The translations under genes were made by a program, and so were the position numbers. The notes below the pieces were generated by a model. It searched no databases. It saw only the letters and a program-made list of their open reading frames with translations, and was not told the origin of the DNA. Below, one piece after another: positions 14,936 through 23,432 of a DNA stretch of 64,000 bases. How positions within the stretch are numbered: position 1 is the stretch's first letter; each line of letters begins with the position of its first letter. The stretch covers positions 1-64,000 of the forward strand of contig JAXMBH010000027.1 in NCBI GenBank assembly GCA_046349975.1, read 5' to 3'. The stretch is from JABDGM01 sp046349975 (GTDB lineage Bacteria; Planctomycetota; Planctomycetia; Pirellulales; Lacipirellulaceae).

Positions 14936-15049
14936 ATGAAAGTTAAAGCCAGCGTCAAGCGAGTTTGTGACAAGTGCAAGATCGTCCGCCGCCGCGGGGT
15001 GGTCCGGGTGGTGTGCAGCAACCCCCGCCACAAACAACGCCAGGGTTAA
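14936..15049 (+). CDS. rpmJ: 50S ribosomal protein L36, zinc-binding type
   Basis: Smallest large-subunit protein, 37 residues: MKVKASVKRVCDKCKIVRRR then GVVRVVCSNPRHKQRQG. The CxxC, C and H ligands of the zinc form (C11, C14, C27, H32) are all present. The ATG is at 14936. A short Gly-ending C-terminus matches the family. It stands between map and rpsM as in most bacteria, but infA is missing upstream. Confidence 0.96.
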   Translation: MKVKASVKRVCDKCKIVRRRGVVRVVCSNPRHKQRQG

Positions 15050-15154
15050 GAGTTAGGACATCAATCGGGTGCGTCGCCGCAGTTTTGCGACGACGCCGAG
15101 CGGAGTGCGTTCCCGCCAAGAACACAATCGGCCGAATCAGAATCGGAGCAAGTC

Positions 15155-15538
15155 ATGCCTCGTTTGTTGGGTGTTGATATTCCAAACGATCGTCCCACGG
15201 TCATCTCGCTGACGTATCTGTACGGCGTTGGCACGAAGACCGCCCGCGAGTTGTGCCACAAGGCGGGCGTCAACCCGCAGGCTCACGCTCGTGAATTGGG
15301 CGAAGACGAAGTTGCCCGGATCGCCGCACTGCTGGATAAGGATTACGTCGTCGAAGGTCAGTTGCGTCGGCAGGTCAACCAGAACATCCAACGGCTGAAG
15401 GACATTACCTGCTACCGCGGCGTGCGTCATCGCCGCGGCCTGCCGGTTCGCGGCCAGCGCACCCGCACGAATGCTCGCACCCGGAAGGGACCCAAAAAGA
15501 CGGTTGCCGGCAAGAAGGGCGTGAAGGATCTGCGTTAA
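15155..15538 (+). CDS. rpsM: 30S ribosomal protein S13
   Basis: Head protein bridging to the large subunit and the P-site tRNA. The 127 residues include RLLGVDIPNDRPTVISLTYL, YGVGTKTARELCHKAG and the C-terminal signature RHRRGLPVRGQRTRTNARTR, then KGPKKTVAGKK. Length is normal. Start at ATG 15155. The 105-base spacer before it has no heptamer hairpin. Confidence 0.97.
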   Translation: MPRLLGVDIPNDRPTVISLTYLYGVGTKTARELCHKAGVNPQAHARELGEDEVARIAALLDKDYVVEGQLRRQVNQNIQRLKDITCYRGVRHRRGLPVRGQRTRTNARTRKGPKKTVAGKKGVKDLR

Positions 15539-15634
15539 TCGAACATCTGCTCGCGCTGCATTGCTTGAGTGCCGACTTGCTCAGCTTGTGGCCTAGCTTC
15601 ACAAAACAAAAAACTCACTTTATTAGATTTCACT

Positions 15635-16036
15635 ATGGCAACTCCCGCAGCTGCCGCTGGCAGCAAGACGAAGAAGAAGGCCCGCCGCAACGTGTCGGTG
15701 GGCATCGCCTACATTCAGGCGACGTTCAACAACACGACCGTCACGATCACCGACACCAAGGGCGACACGCTGTGCTGGGCCAGTGCCGGCACGAGCGGGT
15801 TCAAAGGCAGCCGCAAGAGCACGCCATTCGCCGGCCAGATGGCGGCTCAGCAGGCCGCCGATAAGGCGAAGAAGTACGGCGTGAAGGAAGTCGAAGTGAA
15901 GGTGAAAGGCCCAGGCTCTGGCCGCGAAAGCGCGATCACCGCGCTCGAAGCCGCCGGCCTCAAGGTGAAATCGATCGAAGACATCACGCCGCTGCCGCAC
16001 AACGGTTGCCGGCCCCGCAAGAAGCGACGCGTATAA
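15635..16036 (+). CDS. rpsK: 30S ribosomal protein S11
   Basis: Platform protein near the E-site mRNA. The 133 residues have a short Ala/Lys lead (MATPAAAAGSKTKKKARRNV), then GIAYIQATFNNTTVTITDTK and GFKGSRKSTPFAGQMAAQQA, and end PLPHNGCRPRKKRRV, the invariant S11 ending. The frame is open from 15569, but ATG 15635 gives the family N-terminus. Follows rpsM after 96 bases without a repeat. Confidence 0.97.
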   Translation: MATPAAAAGSKTKKKARRNVSVGIAYIQATFNNTTVTITDTKGDTLCWASAGTSGFKGSRKSTPFAGQMAAQQAADKAKKYGVKEVEVKVKGPGSGRESAITALEAAGLKVKSIEDITPLPHNGCRPRKKRRV

Positions 16037-16038
16037 GA

Positions 16039-16130
16039 AGGGTTGAGGGGTCAGGGTTTAGGGTTCAGTAACGAGCCTTGAATTCTGACCCATACAGAAC
16101 CCTGACCCCCGAACCCTGAACCCTGACCTC
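16039..16130. repeat. Heptamer hairpin in the rpsK-rpsD spacer (family B, unit GGGTTCA)
   Basis: Left arm GGGTTGA, GGGGTCA, GGGTTTA, GGGTTCA; right arm CCTGACC, CCCGAAC, CCTGAAC, CCTGACC. A third, partial set TTCTGACCC sits in the loop. Confidence 0.85.
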
Positions 16131-16135
16131 TCCCC

Positions 16136-16762
16136 ATGGCACGATATACCGGACCTGTTTGTCGCCTGTGTCGTCGCGACGGCATGAAGTTGTTCCTCAA
16201 GGGCACGCGTTGCGATACGCCGAAGTGCGCGATCGAACGCCGTGACCAGCCGCCCGGCATGCATCAGGCCCGCCGCGGCAAGCTTACCGACTACGGCACG
16301 CACCTGCGCGAGAAGCAAAAGGTGAAGCATTATTACGGCGTGCTGGAGCGCCAGTTCCGCAAGTACTTCGCAGAGGCCGTGAAAGGCAAGGGCAACACGG
16401 GCGACGCGCTCATGGCGCTGCTCGAGCGCCGCTTGGATAACGTGGTGCATCGCCTCGGCTTCGGCCAGAGCCGCGCACAGGCTCGGCAGATGATTCGCCA
16501 CGGTCACATTACGGTGAACGGCGGCCGGGTGGATATCCCGAGCTACCAGGTGCGCGCGGGAGACGTCATTCGCGTGAAGAATCGCGCCAAGAGCCTCGAT
16601 TTGATACGTGGCGCCATGGCAGAGAGCGCTCGCGACATTCCCGATTTCCTATCGCGCAGCGATGCGCAAATTCCCGAGGGCATCGTGGGCCGCCTGCCGG
16701 CTGCCGATGATGTTTCGATCCCCGTTCAAACACAACTGATCGTTGAGCTGTGCTCGCGATAG
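16136..16762 (+). CDS. rpsD: 30S ribosomal protein S4, zinc-binding type
   Basis: Primary 16S rRNA binder, which in E. coli represses the alpha operon. The 208 residues begin MARYTGPVCRLCRRDGMKLF; with C9, C12, C26 and C31 they form the N-terminal zinc site. The S4 RNA-binding domain contains RLDNVVHRLGFGQSRAQARQ and RHGHITVNGGRVDIPSYQVR. Length is typical. Start at ATG 16136, six bases after the hairpin. Confidence 0.97.
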   Translation: MARYTGPVCRLCRRDGMKLFLKGTRCDTPKCAIERRDQPPGMHQARRGKLTDYGTHLREKQKVKHYYGVLERQFRKYFAEAVKGKGNTGDALMALLERRLDNVVHRLGFGQSRAQARQMIRHGHITVNGGRVDIPSYQVRAGDVIRVKNRAKSLDLIRGAMAESARDIPDFLSRSDAQIPEGIVGRLPAADDVSIPVQTQLIVELCSR

Positions 16763-16763
16763 T

Positions 16764-16831
16764 GGGTGAGCCGGTGAGTCGGTGAGTAAGTGAGTAGGTG
16801 CTTTGACCTGCTCACCGACTCGCTTACTCAC
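16764..16831. repeat. Hairpin in the rpsD-rpoA spacer (family B, unit GGTGAGT)
   Basis: Left arm GGTGAGCC, GGTGAGTC, GGTGAGTAA, GTGAGTAG; right arm CTGCTCACC, GACTCGCTT, ACTCAC. Unit related to that of the rplO-secY spacer. Confidence 0.8.
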
Positions 16832-16876
16832 GATAAGAGCATCGACTTACACACTTGATTTTTTGGAGAATCTTTC

Positions 16877-17869
16877 ATGCATATCCGATGGCGCGGACTC
16901 GAGCTGCCCAGCGTCGTGACTTGCGAAGCGGCTACCTTGACCTCGACCTACGGCAAGTTCGTGGCGGAACCGTTCGAACGCGGCTTCGGCGCCACGATTG
17001 GCAACGGCTTGCGGCGCGTGCTGCTTTCGAGCCTCGAGGGCAGCGCGGTCACGCAGATTAAAGTTCACAACGCCCAACACGAGTTCACCACGATCAAGGG
17101 CGTGTTCGAAGACGTTACCGACATCGTGCTGAACGTGAAATCGCTCGTGGTGAAGAACCACAGCGAAACGACGCGCGTGCTGCGGGTGGAAAAGAACACG
17201 GCCGGGCCAATTTTGGCCTCCGATATCGAGACCGATGAAGCGGTCGAAGTGCTCAATAAGAATCACGTGCTGGCCACGCTGACCGACAACGTGCCATTCG
17301 TGATGGAAATGGTGGTGGAAAACGGTCGTGGATACGTGCCATCGACCGAGCATAGCCAAAACATCCAGGAAATCGGCATCATTCCGATTGATGCGGTGTA
17401 CAGCCCGGTGGTGCGTGTGCGGTATGGCATTGAGGAGACCCGCGTTGGTCAAAAGACCAATTACGACAAGCTGACGATGGAAATTTGGACGAACGGTTCC
17501 GTGGCGCCGGAGATGGCGCTCGTCGAGGCGGCCAAGATTCTGCGGAAGCACCTCAACCCGTTCGTGCAATACACTGAACTCGGCCCTCAGGTGCGTTCGC
17601 CCGCTCGCGAGACCACGATGGTGATGGATGCCGGCCTGGAGTCGAAGCTGAACATGAGCCTCGCCGATTTGAACCTCTCGGTTCGCGCGAGCAATTGCCT
17701 CGAGTCGGAAAACATCATGACGGTGCGCGACCTGGTGACGCGCTCCGAGGATCAGCTGTTGGAAGTGCGGAACTTCGGCGAAACGACACTCACCGAAGTT
17801 CGCAACAAGCTGCGGGACCTCGGCCTGCACCTCGGCATGCGGCTTCCGGCCGTACCGGCGGGCGTTTAA
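16877..17869 (+). CDS. rpoA: DNA-directed RNA polymerase subunit alpha
   Basis: Assembly scaffold and regulator contact of RNA polymerase. The 330 residues have the N-terminal dimerisation domain with FERGFGATIGNGLRRVLLSS (residues about 36-55). After a linker comes the C-terminal domain with helix-hairpin-helix features: SNCLESENIMTVRDLVTRSE and EVRNFGETTLTEVRNKL, the UP-element and activator-binding surface. Length is standard. Start at ATG 16877. Confidence 0.97.
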   Translation: MHIRWRGLELPSVVTCEAATLTSTYGKFVAEPFERGFGATIGNGLRRVLLSSLEGSAVTQIKVHNAQHEFTTIKGVFEDVTDIVLNVKSLVVKNHSETTRVLRVEKNTAGPILASDIETDEAVEVLNKNHVLATLTDNVPFVMEMVVENGRGYVPSTEHSQNIQEIGIIPIDAVYSPVVRVRYGIEETRVGQKTNYDKLTMEIWTNGSVAPEMALVEAAKILRKHLNPFVQYTELGPQVRSPARETTMVMDAGLESKLNMSLADLNLSVRASNCLESENIMTVRDLVTRSEDQLLEVRNFGETTLTEVRNKLRDLGLHLGMRLPAVPAGV

Positions 17870-17935
17870 TAGAGATTCAGAAGAACAGAATATTCGCTGG
17901 CGGTTTTGCTGGCATTTTGAGAACACGGTGCGATC

Positions 17936-18520
17936 ATGCGACATCGAAAGAAAGGCCGTAAACTCGGCCGTAGCCCCAAGCATCAACGGGCGCTGCTCAA
18001 GAGCCTCGCGAGCGCGCTCTTCCTCACCGAGCGCGATGCGGAATTTGACGACAACAAGCCCAAGGTGAAGGGTCGCATGATCACGACGATCTCGAAGGCC
18101 AAAGAAGTGCGGCCGCTCGTCGAAAAGTGCATCACGATCGCCCGCCGCGGCCTGGCGGCTGAGAAAGCGGCCGGCGAATTCGGCACCAACGCCGAGCGCG
18201 GCAGCGACAGCTGGAAGTCGTGGCGGAAGAGCGATCGCTGGACCAAGTGGAACGCGGCAATTGCACCGTCGGTGGCGGCCCGTCGCCGCTGTTTGCAATT
18301 GCTTGGCAACAAGCAGGCGGTCGCGGTGCTGTTCGATGAGGTGGCCGGCCGGTTCGCTGAGCGGCCGGGCGGTTACACCCGCATTCTTCGCTTAGCGAAG
18401 CCCCGGCTGGGCGATGCCGGCACGCGAGCGATTATCGAGTTCGTCGGCGTTCGCGATCGCGTGGTCGAACGCAGCGTGCGGCCCACGTTCGAAGGCGAGG
18501 CAGCAGGCGCAACGAGCTGA
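17936..18520 (+). CDS. rplQ: 50S ribosomal protein L17 with an internal insertion
   Basis: Large-subunit protein near the tunnel exit. The 194 residues begin MRHRKKGRKLGRSPKHQRAL, the L17 signature, and the C-terminal half has GGYTRILRLAKPRLGDAGTR, also diagnostic. Between ITIARRGLAAEKAAGE and RRRCLQLLGNKQAV there is a Trp/Ser-rich stretch around residues 80-105 (SDSWKSWRKSDRWTKWN), and a long tail follows residue 165. Ordinary bacterial L17 proteins have about 120-130 residues. Last gene before the terminator. Confidence 0.95.
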   Translation: MRHRKKGRKLGRSPKHQRALLKSLASALFLTERDAEFDDNKPKVKGRMITTISKAKEVRPLVEKCITIARRGLAAEKAAGEFGTNAERGSDSWKSWRKSDRWTKWNAAIAPSVAARRRCLQLLGNKQAVAVLFDEVAGRFAERPGGYTRILRLAKPRLGDAGTRAIIEFVGVRDRVVERSVRPTFEGEAAGATS

Positions 18521-18552
18521 CGCTCTTAGCAGCTGAGCAGCGAGCATATATA

Positions 18553-18581
18553 GCCGACCCGTTCCCGGGTCGGCGTTTTTA
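18553..18581 (+). terminator. Intrinsic terminator of the ribosomal cluster
   Basis: A perfect 9-base stem GCCGACCCG/CGGGTCGGC (18553-18561 and 18566-18574) with loop TTCC is followed by GTTTTTA. It lies 32 bases past the rplQ stop, the natural end of the operon. Confidence 0.92.
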
Positions 18582-18612
18582 TGCGCTTTACTCTTGGAAA
18601 AGAGAACCGCGG

Positions 18613-18703
18613 GGTGGCTGGGGTCGAGCCGACGGCGAGCCCCCAGTGCGCCAGGGTTCGCTCCGGGTTCACTGGGGGCTCGCTTCGCTCGACCCCAGCC
18701 ACC
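18613..18703. repeat. Full 91 bp nested-hairpin repeat (family A), inverted orientation
   Basis: Same length and same 17-base perfect outer arms as 14638-14728. Its centre is the reverse complement of that copy with only 2-3 differences, so this copy is in the opposite orientation. The rest of the gap to 18907 holds only the promoter at 18794-18822. Confidence 0.9.
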
Positions 18704-18793
18704 CCTAATTGACACCGCATTTTTCGGGCAGGTCACCCAGCCCCGAGGGTTGGGCTATGTGATAGCAGTTCACCTCGGCAGCGATAGCTTGCG

Positions 18794-18822
18794 TTGACGG
18801 GGCCCGCGGGATGCTCTATTCT
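18794..18822 (+). promoter_or_regulatory. Sigma70-like promoter of the lipoprotein gene
   Basis: -35 TTGACG (18794-18799), a 17-base spacer and -10 TATTCT (18817-18822). This gives a leader of roughly 80 bases before the ATG at 18908. Confidence 0.6.
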
Positions 18823-18907
18823 TCGCGGCCCGTCCTGGCGGATGGGGTTGCCCACTCTTCTGGCTCGCGCGCTCCGCTTGCGGCCACCGACTCGTCTGCG
18901 GCATGTG

Positions 18908-19795
18908 ATGAAAACCGCCACGCAACTTGGCGCTGTATTCGCGCTGCTCGTAACCTTTGCGAGCGGCTGTCAGATGTTTACGCGCGATCATCCGATGTTG
19001 CACGGCCACTCGCCGCTGAAGCCGGCACCGGCCTCACCCGACAGCGTGGCGATGGAAATCATCTGGGCTCGCTTCCCGGCGAATGATCCCGTGCTCGATG
19101 AAAGCGCCTGGCGCGCGATCGACGAAACGCAACTTGAACCGGCTGTGCGGCGGGAACTGGCCAACAACGGCTTGCGCGCCGGCATTATCTCCGGAGCTTT
19201 GCCGCCAGCGATCGACAGGGTGCTGCATCAAGGCGCGTCGCCCGAGCAATCGGCAGCAACCGAAGCGGCCCAAAACGGCAGCGATGCGAAGCAAAAATCG
19301 GCAGCGCTCGTCACCGAGCCGATTGTGCACGGCCGCACGCGGCGATTGCGTCGCCATGAGAAATTCGAGATCCAGTCATCGGAGATGTATCCCTCGATGC
19401 AGCTGTTACTCGGTGGCGGCAGTGGCCGCACGTTCGAACAAGCCCAGGCGGTTTACGCGCTGCGGGTTGATCCTCGTTCGGACCGCACGGCAACGGTGGA
19501 GCTCACTCCTGAGCTTCATCACGGTGCGCCGCGTTTGCGTTACACGGGGGGCGACGACGGCATCCTGCGACAGGCTTCGCTCAAGGACTGCGAAGTGTTC
19601 GATCGCTTGCGGATTAGCACGAAGCTCGCTCCAGGCGAAATGCTGGTGTTGATGAGCATGCCGAATGCTGGCAGTCAGTTGGGCCATTACTTCCACACGG
19701 TCGATTCTTCCGACGGCCCGCAGCAGAAGTTAATTCTGTTGCGATTAGCCGAAGTGCCGTCGAGCGACACTTTTTCGGATATCGCGACGCCGTAA
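18908..19795 (+). CDS. Putative secreted lipoprotein of unknown function
   Basis: Not recognised as a named family. The 295 residues from ATG 18908 begin with a signal sequence, MKTATQLGAVFALLVTFASG followed by C21, which looks like a lipobox. A mature domain with LDESAWRAIDETQLEP and RRELANNGLRAGIISGALPP follows. The second half has VYALRVDPRSDRTATVELTP and LAPGEMLVLMSMPNAGSQLG, and is probably beta-rich. The frame is open upstream to the -35 box, so earlier starts are rejected. It stands alone between the ribosomal terminator and the aldolase gene with its own promoter. Confidence 0.75.
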   Translation: MKTATQLGAVFALLVTFASGCQMFTRDHPMLHGHSPLKPAPASPDSVAMEIIWARFPANDPVLDESAWRAIDETQLEPAVRRELANNGLRAGIISGALPPAIDRVLHQGASPEQSAATEAAQNGSDAKQKSAALVTEPIVHGRTRRLRRHEKFEIQSSEMYPSMQLLLGGGSGRTFEQAQAVYALRVDPRSDRTATVELTPELHHGAPRLRYTGGDDGILRQASLKDCEVFDRLRISTKLAPGEMLVLMSMPNAGSQLGHYFHTVDSSDGPQQKLILLRLAEVPSSDTFSDIATP

Positions 19796-20094
19796 GCTGA
19801 GCCACCCGTGGGCGGTGGCCATTTTCGTTGTGGTCTTGGCTACCAACCTTGTGATATTCCACGGCTTGAGCTTGCCGAGCAGGGCCGCGAACCGATATTG
19901 GGGTGTGCATTTCTGCCGAAATGGCCCTTCATTCGAGCGACTGCGACCGGCACGATTTCTTCATGCGAGCGCGAGACGGCGGACAGCTTTAGCACCCTCC
20001 GCGCGGCGGGCCAAAATCGCTAAAATGCGCTTCGGCAACGGATCAGTTAACGCGGCACTTTTGTCCGCGAGTTTGCACGATAAGGAGTGCCATC

Positions 20095-21132
20095 ATGCCC
20101 TTAGTTCCCATGCGTCTGCTTCTGGATCACGCCGCTGAAAATGATTACGGTCTCGCGGCATTCAACGTCAACAACATGGAGCAGATCCAGGCGATCATGG
20201 AGGCGGCCCGCGAGACGGAGTCTCCCGTGATTGTGCAAGCTTCCCGCGGCGCCCGCTCGTACTCGCAAGACGCGTACTTGAAACACCTCATGCTGGCTGC
20301 GGCTGAGCTATACCCGGAAATCCCGATCTGCATGCACCAGGATCACGGCAACAGTCCGGCCACCTGCAAGAGCGCGATCGACAACAACTTCACCTCCGTG
20401 ATGATGGACGGCTCGCTCAAGGACGACGGCAAGACGCCCGCTGATTTCGCCTACAACGTGAAGGTCACGCGCGAAGTTTGCGAACTCGCTCATGCCAAGG
20501 GGGTGAGCGTCGAAGGCGAACTCGGCTGTCTCGGCTCGCTCGAAACAGGGCATGGCGAAAAGGAAGACGGCCACGGCGCGGAAGGCCAACTCTCGCGCGA
20601 TCAGTTGCTCACAGATCCGGAAGAAGCCGAGCGGTTCGTCGCCGAGACGGGCGTCGACGCACTGGCGGTCGCGATCGGCACCAGCCATGGCGCATACAAG
20701 TTCACCCGCAAGCCCACGGGCGAAGTGCTCGCGATTAGCCGCATCGAAGAAATCCACAAGCGGCTGCCGAACTGCCACCTGGTGATGCACGGCTCGAGCA
20801 GCGTGCCGCAAGACCTACAAGACATCATCAACAAATACGGTGGCAAGCTGAAGCAAACGTGGGGCGTGCCGGTCGAAGAAATTCAACGTGGCATCAAGTT
20901 CGGCGTGCGGAAGGTGAACGTCGACACGGATAATCGCCTCGCGATCACCGGCGCAATCCGCAAGGTCTTCGCCGAAACGCCCGAAAAGTTCGATCCGCGC
21001 GATTACCTGAAGCCGGCCCGCGAAGCAATGAAGAAAGTATGCGTCGCGCGCATGACGGCCTTCGGCCAAGCCGGTTGGGCGTCGAAGATCAAGCCGGTGT
21101 CGTGCAAGGAGTTTGTGAGCTTCTACGCATAG
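20095..21132 (+). CDS. Class II fructose-bisphosphate aldolase
   Basis: Zinc-dependent cleavage of fructose-1,6-bisphosphate to DHAP and glyceraldehyde-3-phosphate in glycolysis and gluconeogenesis. The 345 residues contain FNVNNMEQIQAIMEAARETE and CMHQDHGNSPATCKSAIDNN (zinc His and catalytic Asp region). GELGCLGSLETGHGEKEDGH, AVAIGTSHGAYKFTRKPTGE and VRKVNVDTDNRLAITGAIRK complete the class II set. Length and order match the class IIB, CbbA/Fba type. The 299-base spacer before it shows TAAAAT near 20021 but no clear promoter. Confidence 0.95.
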   Translation: MPLVPMRLLLDHAAENDYGLAAFNVNNMEQIQAIMEAARETESPVIVQASRGARSYSQDAYLKHLMLAAAELYPEIPICMHQDHGNSPATCKSAIDNNFTSVMMDGSLKDDGKTPADFAYNVKVTREVCELAHAKGVSVEGELGCLGSLETGHGEKEDGHGAEGQLSRDQLLTDPEEAERFVAETGVDALAVAIGTSHGAYKFTRKPTGEVLAISRIEEIHKRLPNCHLVMHGSSSVPQDLQDIINKYGGKLKQTWGVPVEEIQRGIKFGVRKVNVDTDNRLAITGAIRKVFAETPEKFDPRDYLKPAREAMKKVCVARMTAFGQAGWASKIKPVSCKEFVSFYA

Positions 21133-21185
21133 TCGCTGCTGATGCACATCGCATCGCTGCGGTCAAATTACATTGAATTGCCTTT

Positions 21186-21296
21186 GTCCGCAGATGACGC
21201 AGATATTCGCAGAGATGAAATGACAGACGATCGTTGGCCCATGCCGACGGCGTATCTGAGTTCATCTATCTGCGTTCATCTGCGACATCTGCGGAC
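21186..21296. repeat. Inverted tandem-unit hairpin (family B, unit CGCAGATGA)
   Basis: Left arm GTCCGCAGATGACGCAGATA then TTCGCAGAGATG; right arm TTCATCTATCTGCGTTCATC then TGCGACATCTGCGGAC. It closes on GTCCGCAG/CTGCGGAC. Near relatives lie at 34191-34312 and 39211-39476. Confidence 0.75.
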
Positions 21297-21330
21297 TTTT
21301 TGTGCGCCGGCACCATGGTAGAATGTTGGT

Positions 21331-21894
21331 ATGAGCACAGCCACACGACCAACAACGGCCGACGAACTGCTTCACATGCCGGATGACGGCTTTCGTTATG
21401 AGTTGGTCGAGGGCGAATTGCGCAAGATGACGCCTGCCGGAAGCGAACACGGATTCCTTTCAAATGAGATTAGTTGGCGATTGACCGACCACGTGCGGAG
21501 ACACAGTTTTGGCCAGGTGTTTGGCGCCGAGACTGGGTTTCGAATTGACCACAATCCGGATACCGTTCTCGCTCCCGATACCTCTTTCATTCGCAAAGAG
21601 CGAATTCAAGCCATCGGCATTCCCAAGGAGTACTTTCCCGAGGCGCCGGCGCTTGTGGTGGAGATTATTTCTCCCAGTGATACCGCGGAGGAAGTGGACG
21701 ACAAGATGCGCCGCTGGATCGCCGCCGGCGTTGAACTACGGTGGATCGTGTATCCTAAGGGCCGCAGCGTTACGGTGTATCGCTCGCGCAACGATATTCA
21801 AATTCTCAATATTAACGACACGCTTGATGGCGAATCGGTGGTACCTGGCTTCCAATGCCGCTTGAGCGATCTATTTTCGGCGCTGGATGCTTGA
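21331..21894 (+). CDS. Uma2-family (DUF820) endonuclease-like protein
   Basis: Predicted PD-(D/E)XK nuclease-fold protein of the Uma2 family, abundant in cyanobacteria and planctomycetes; biological role unknown. The 187 residues show the family order: TTADELLHMPDDGFRYELVE near the N-terminus, LAPDTSFIRKER (catalytic Asp region), and ALVVEIISPSDTAEEVDDKM (catalytic Glu region). RWIVYPKGRSVTVYR closes the domain. A TAGAAT hexamer (21319-21324) sits only 6 bases before the ATG, but with no good -35. Alone in orientation context; no partner gene. Confidence 0.9.
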   Translation: MSTATRPTTADELLHMPDDGFRYELVEGELRKMTPAGSEHGFLSNEISWRLTDHVRRHSFGQVFGAETGFRIDHNPDTVLAPDTSFIRKERIQAIGIPKEYFPEAPALVVEIISPSDTAEEVDDKMRRWIAAGVELRWIVYPKGRSVTVYRSRNDIQILNINDTLDGESVVPGFQCRLSDLFSALDA

Positions 21895-22184
21895 GTCTAT
21901 GTCAGGCGCTGCTCTCTATGTGGGCGGGCCTTGCGCTGAATGGCGTAAATGCCGTCTAATCAGTCGACTTGCATTGCCAGCAGTTCTGTCTTCTTGCCTT
22001 CGAAAAGCCGAAGTTTGTCCAAAATCCCACCGAAACCCCGCCAAAACATCGGTGTTTGATCCATAGAAGCTTACCGGTGGCAATAGTTTGGTTTGGGCTT
22101 TTCGTTCCATGTTACGGGCAGGTGTGGCCGAAGTGCGGCTCCCATCCGGCTCGCAACTCACCAATCGGAAAGGGTGACTCCCAC

Positions 22185-23009
22185 ATGCGGTATTTCATGG
22201 CGAGTGTTGTCTTCCTGGCCGTGGGCCTGCTGGCAATGCCGGCGCGGGCCGAAGACGGCGACAAGGACAAGGAAGCAAAGAAGGCCGACGACGGGCCACG
22301 CGTCGAATGGCGCGAGAAGGTAATCAAGGAATTTGACAAAGACGGCGATGGCAAGCTGAGCGACGAAGAGCGCGAGAAGGCCCGCGAAAAAATGCGCGAG
22401 TTGCGTGGCGATCGCGGTCGCGGCGGTCCAGAGGGTCGGCGCGGCGATGGCCGCCGCGGACCGGAAGGTCAGCGTGGTCCCGATGGCCGCGGTCCGGAAG
22501 GCGGCCCCACTGGCCCGCCGAAACTGCCGAAGCCAGAAGAACTGTTTGCTAAGTTCGATAAGGACAAAGACGACAAGCTGAGCAAAGACGAATTCAAGGC
22601 GCTGGCCGACTTCGTGCACGAGCACATGCCGCCACCGCCGCCAGCCGGTCCTCCGGGCCCGCCGCCAGGTGGCCGCCGATTTGAGGGCCGTATTGAAGGC
22701 CGAATCTTCGATGGTCCTCCGGGGCCGGGACTCCGCGGTGAAGGCCCTGGTGGCCGCTTCCGCGGTCCCGATGGCCCGCCTCCGGGAGGTGAAGGTCGCG
22801 GCGAGTTCGGCCGTGGTCCACGTCCCGATGGCCCGCCGCCGGGCGATGGTCCAGACCACCGCGGACGTCGGTGGGAACGTGGCGAACGGCGTGGCCCGCC
22901 GGGTGACCGCGATGACGACGGCGACGATGATGATCACCACAAGAAAGGTGACAAGGAGGACGACCACAAGGAAAAAGCTGAGAAGGACAAGACCGAATCG
23001 GCCGTTTGA
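22185..23009 (+). CDS. Secreted EF-hand protein with Pro/Gly-rich tail
   Basis: Predicted exported calcium-binding protein. A signal peptide (MRYFMASVVFLAVGLLAMPA, cleavage after ARA) is followed by EF-hand loops DKDGDGKLSDEE (residues 51-62) and DKDKDDKLSKDE (125-136). Between and after them are Arg/Gly/Pro repeats (RRGPEGQRGPDGRGPEGGP), then a long PPPG-type collagen-like stretch and an acidic-His tail DDDGDDDDHHKKGDKED. The ATG at 22185, preceded by AAAGGGTG, is chosen over an open frame beginning at 21969. The 290 bases upstream show nothing recognisable. No enzymatic domain is seen. Confidence 0.85.
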   Translation: MRYFMASVVFLAVGLLAMPARAEDGDKDKEAKKADDGPRVEWREKVIKEFDKDGDGKLSDEEREKAREKMRELRGDRGRGGPEGRRGDGRRGPEGQRGPDGRGPEGGPTGPPKLPKPEELFAKFDKDKDDKLSKDEFKALADFVHEHMPPPPPAGPPGPPPGGRRFEGRIEGRIFDGPPGPGLRGEGPGGRFRGPDGPPPGGEGRGEFGRGPRPDGPPPGDGPDHRGRRWERGERRGPPGDRDDDGDDDDHHKKGDKEDDHKEKAEKDKTESAV

Positions 23010-23019
23010 TCTCTCTCGT

Positions 23020-23077
23020 TAGCGCCCGGCTCCGTGTGTTTTCTATCCCAGCCAAACACGGGGCCGGGTTAGCTTTT
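23020..23077 (+). terminator. Intrinsic terminator after the EF-hand gene
   Basis: A long imperfect stem joins CCCGGCTCCGTGTGTTT with AAACACGGGGCCGGG, flanked by GTTAGC/TTAGC and followed by TTTT. It starts 11 bases after the stop codon. Confidence 0.75.
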
Positions 23078-23099
23078 GCGGCCAGCGCCTACTGATGTT

Positions 23100-23121
23100 G
23101 GGCGGACAATTCTGTCCGCCC
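23100..23121. repeat. GGACAATTCTGTCC palindrome (family C), single unit
   Basis: GGCGGACA-ATTC-TGTCCGCC forms an 8-base stem. It is the core of the longer family C elements at 24434, 30648, 39963 and 63138. Confidence 0.7.
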
Positions 23122-23222
23122 GATTTCGTTTGGTAGAGGTAGCAAGTTCTTCCCGCCAGTTTCGATTCTACTGATTCTGTCAAACGTGTCGAACTGGCAA
23201 TGGAATGGTGAAGCCGTGTGAG

Positions 23223-23301
23223 GGGTGCCTAGCCCGAAGCGAACTGCCAGCGCTCGTGGCGTCGCGCTGGGGGGCACGCTGCTCTCGACCCCAGCCACCC
23301 C
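23223..23301. repeat. Degenerate copy of the 91 bp repeat (family A)
   Basis: It ends with CTCGACCCCAGCCACCCC and shares GAACTGCCA with the copy at 29732, but the outer left arm is lost. The 23010-23432 gap otherwise holds the terminator, the family C unit and a GGAATTAGCTCAATTCCGG site. Confidence 0.55.
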
Positions 23302-23432
23302 GTGGACGTTCAATTTCCGCGGAATTAGCTCAATTCCGGCGTTTTGTTGCCGGTGCCTCGGGCCGTATCTATACTGGAAATTGAGGCCTTCGGCTCGTCG
23401 ATCGCCTGCTCACCTCGATTCGCACCGCTGGG

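Noticed and set aside
21319..21331. Leaderless promoter for the Uma2 gene
   Set aside because: TAGAAT is well placed, but no acceptable -35 hexamer is found 16-18 bases upstream.
22158..22967. Long open frame on the minus strand opposite the EF-hand gene
   Set aside because: A low-complexity Arg/Ala/Thr-rich shadow produced by codon bias; the plus strand has a signal peptide and EF-hands.
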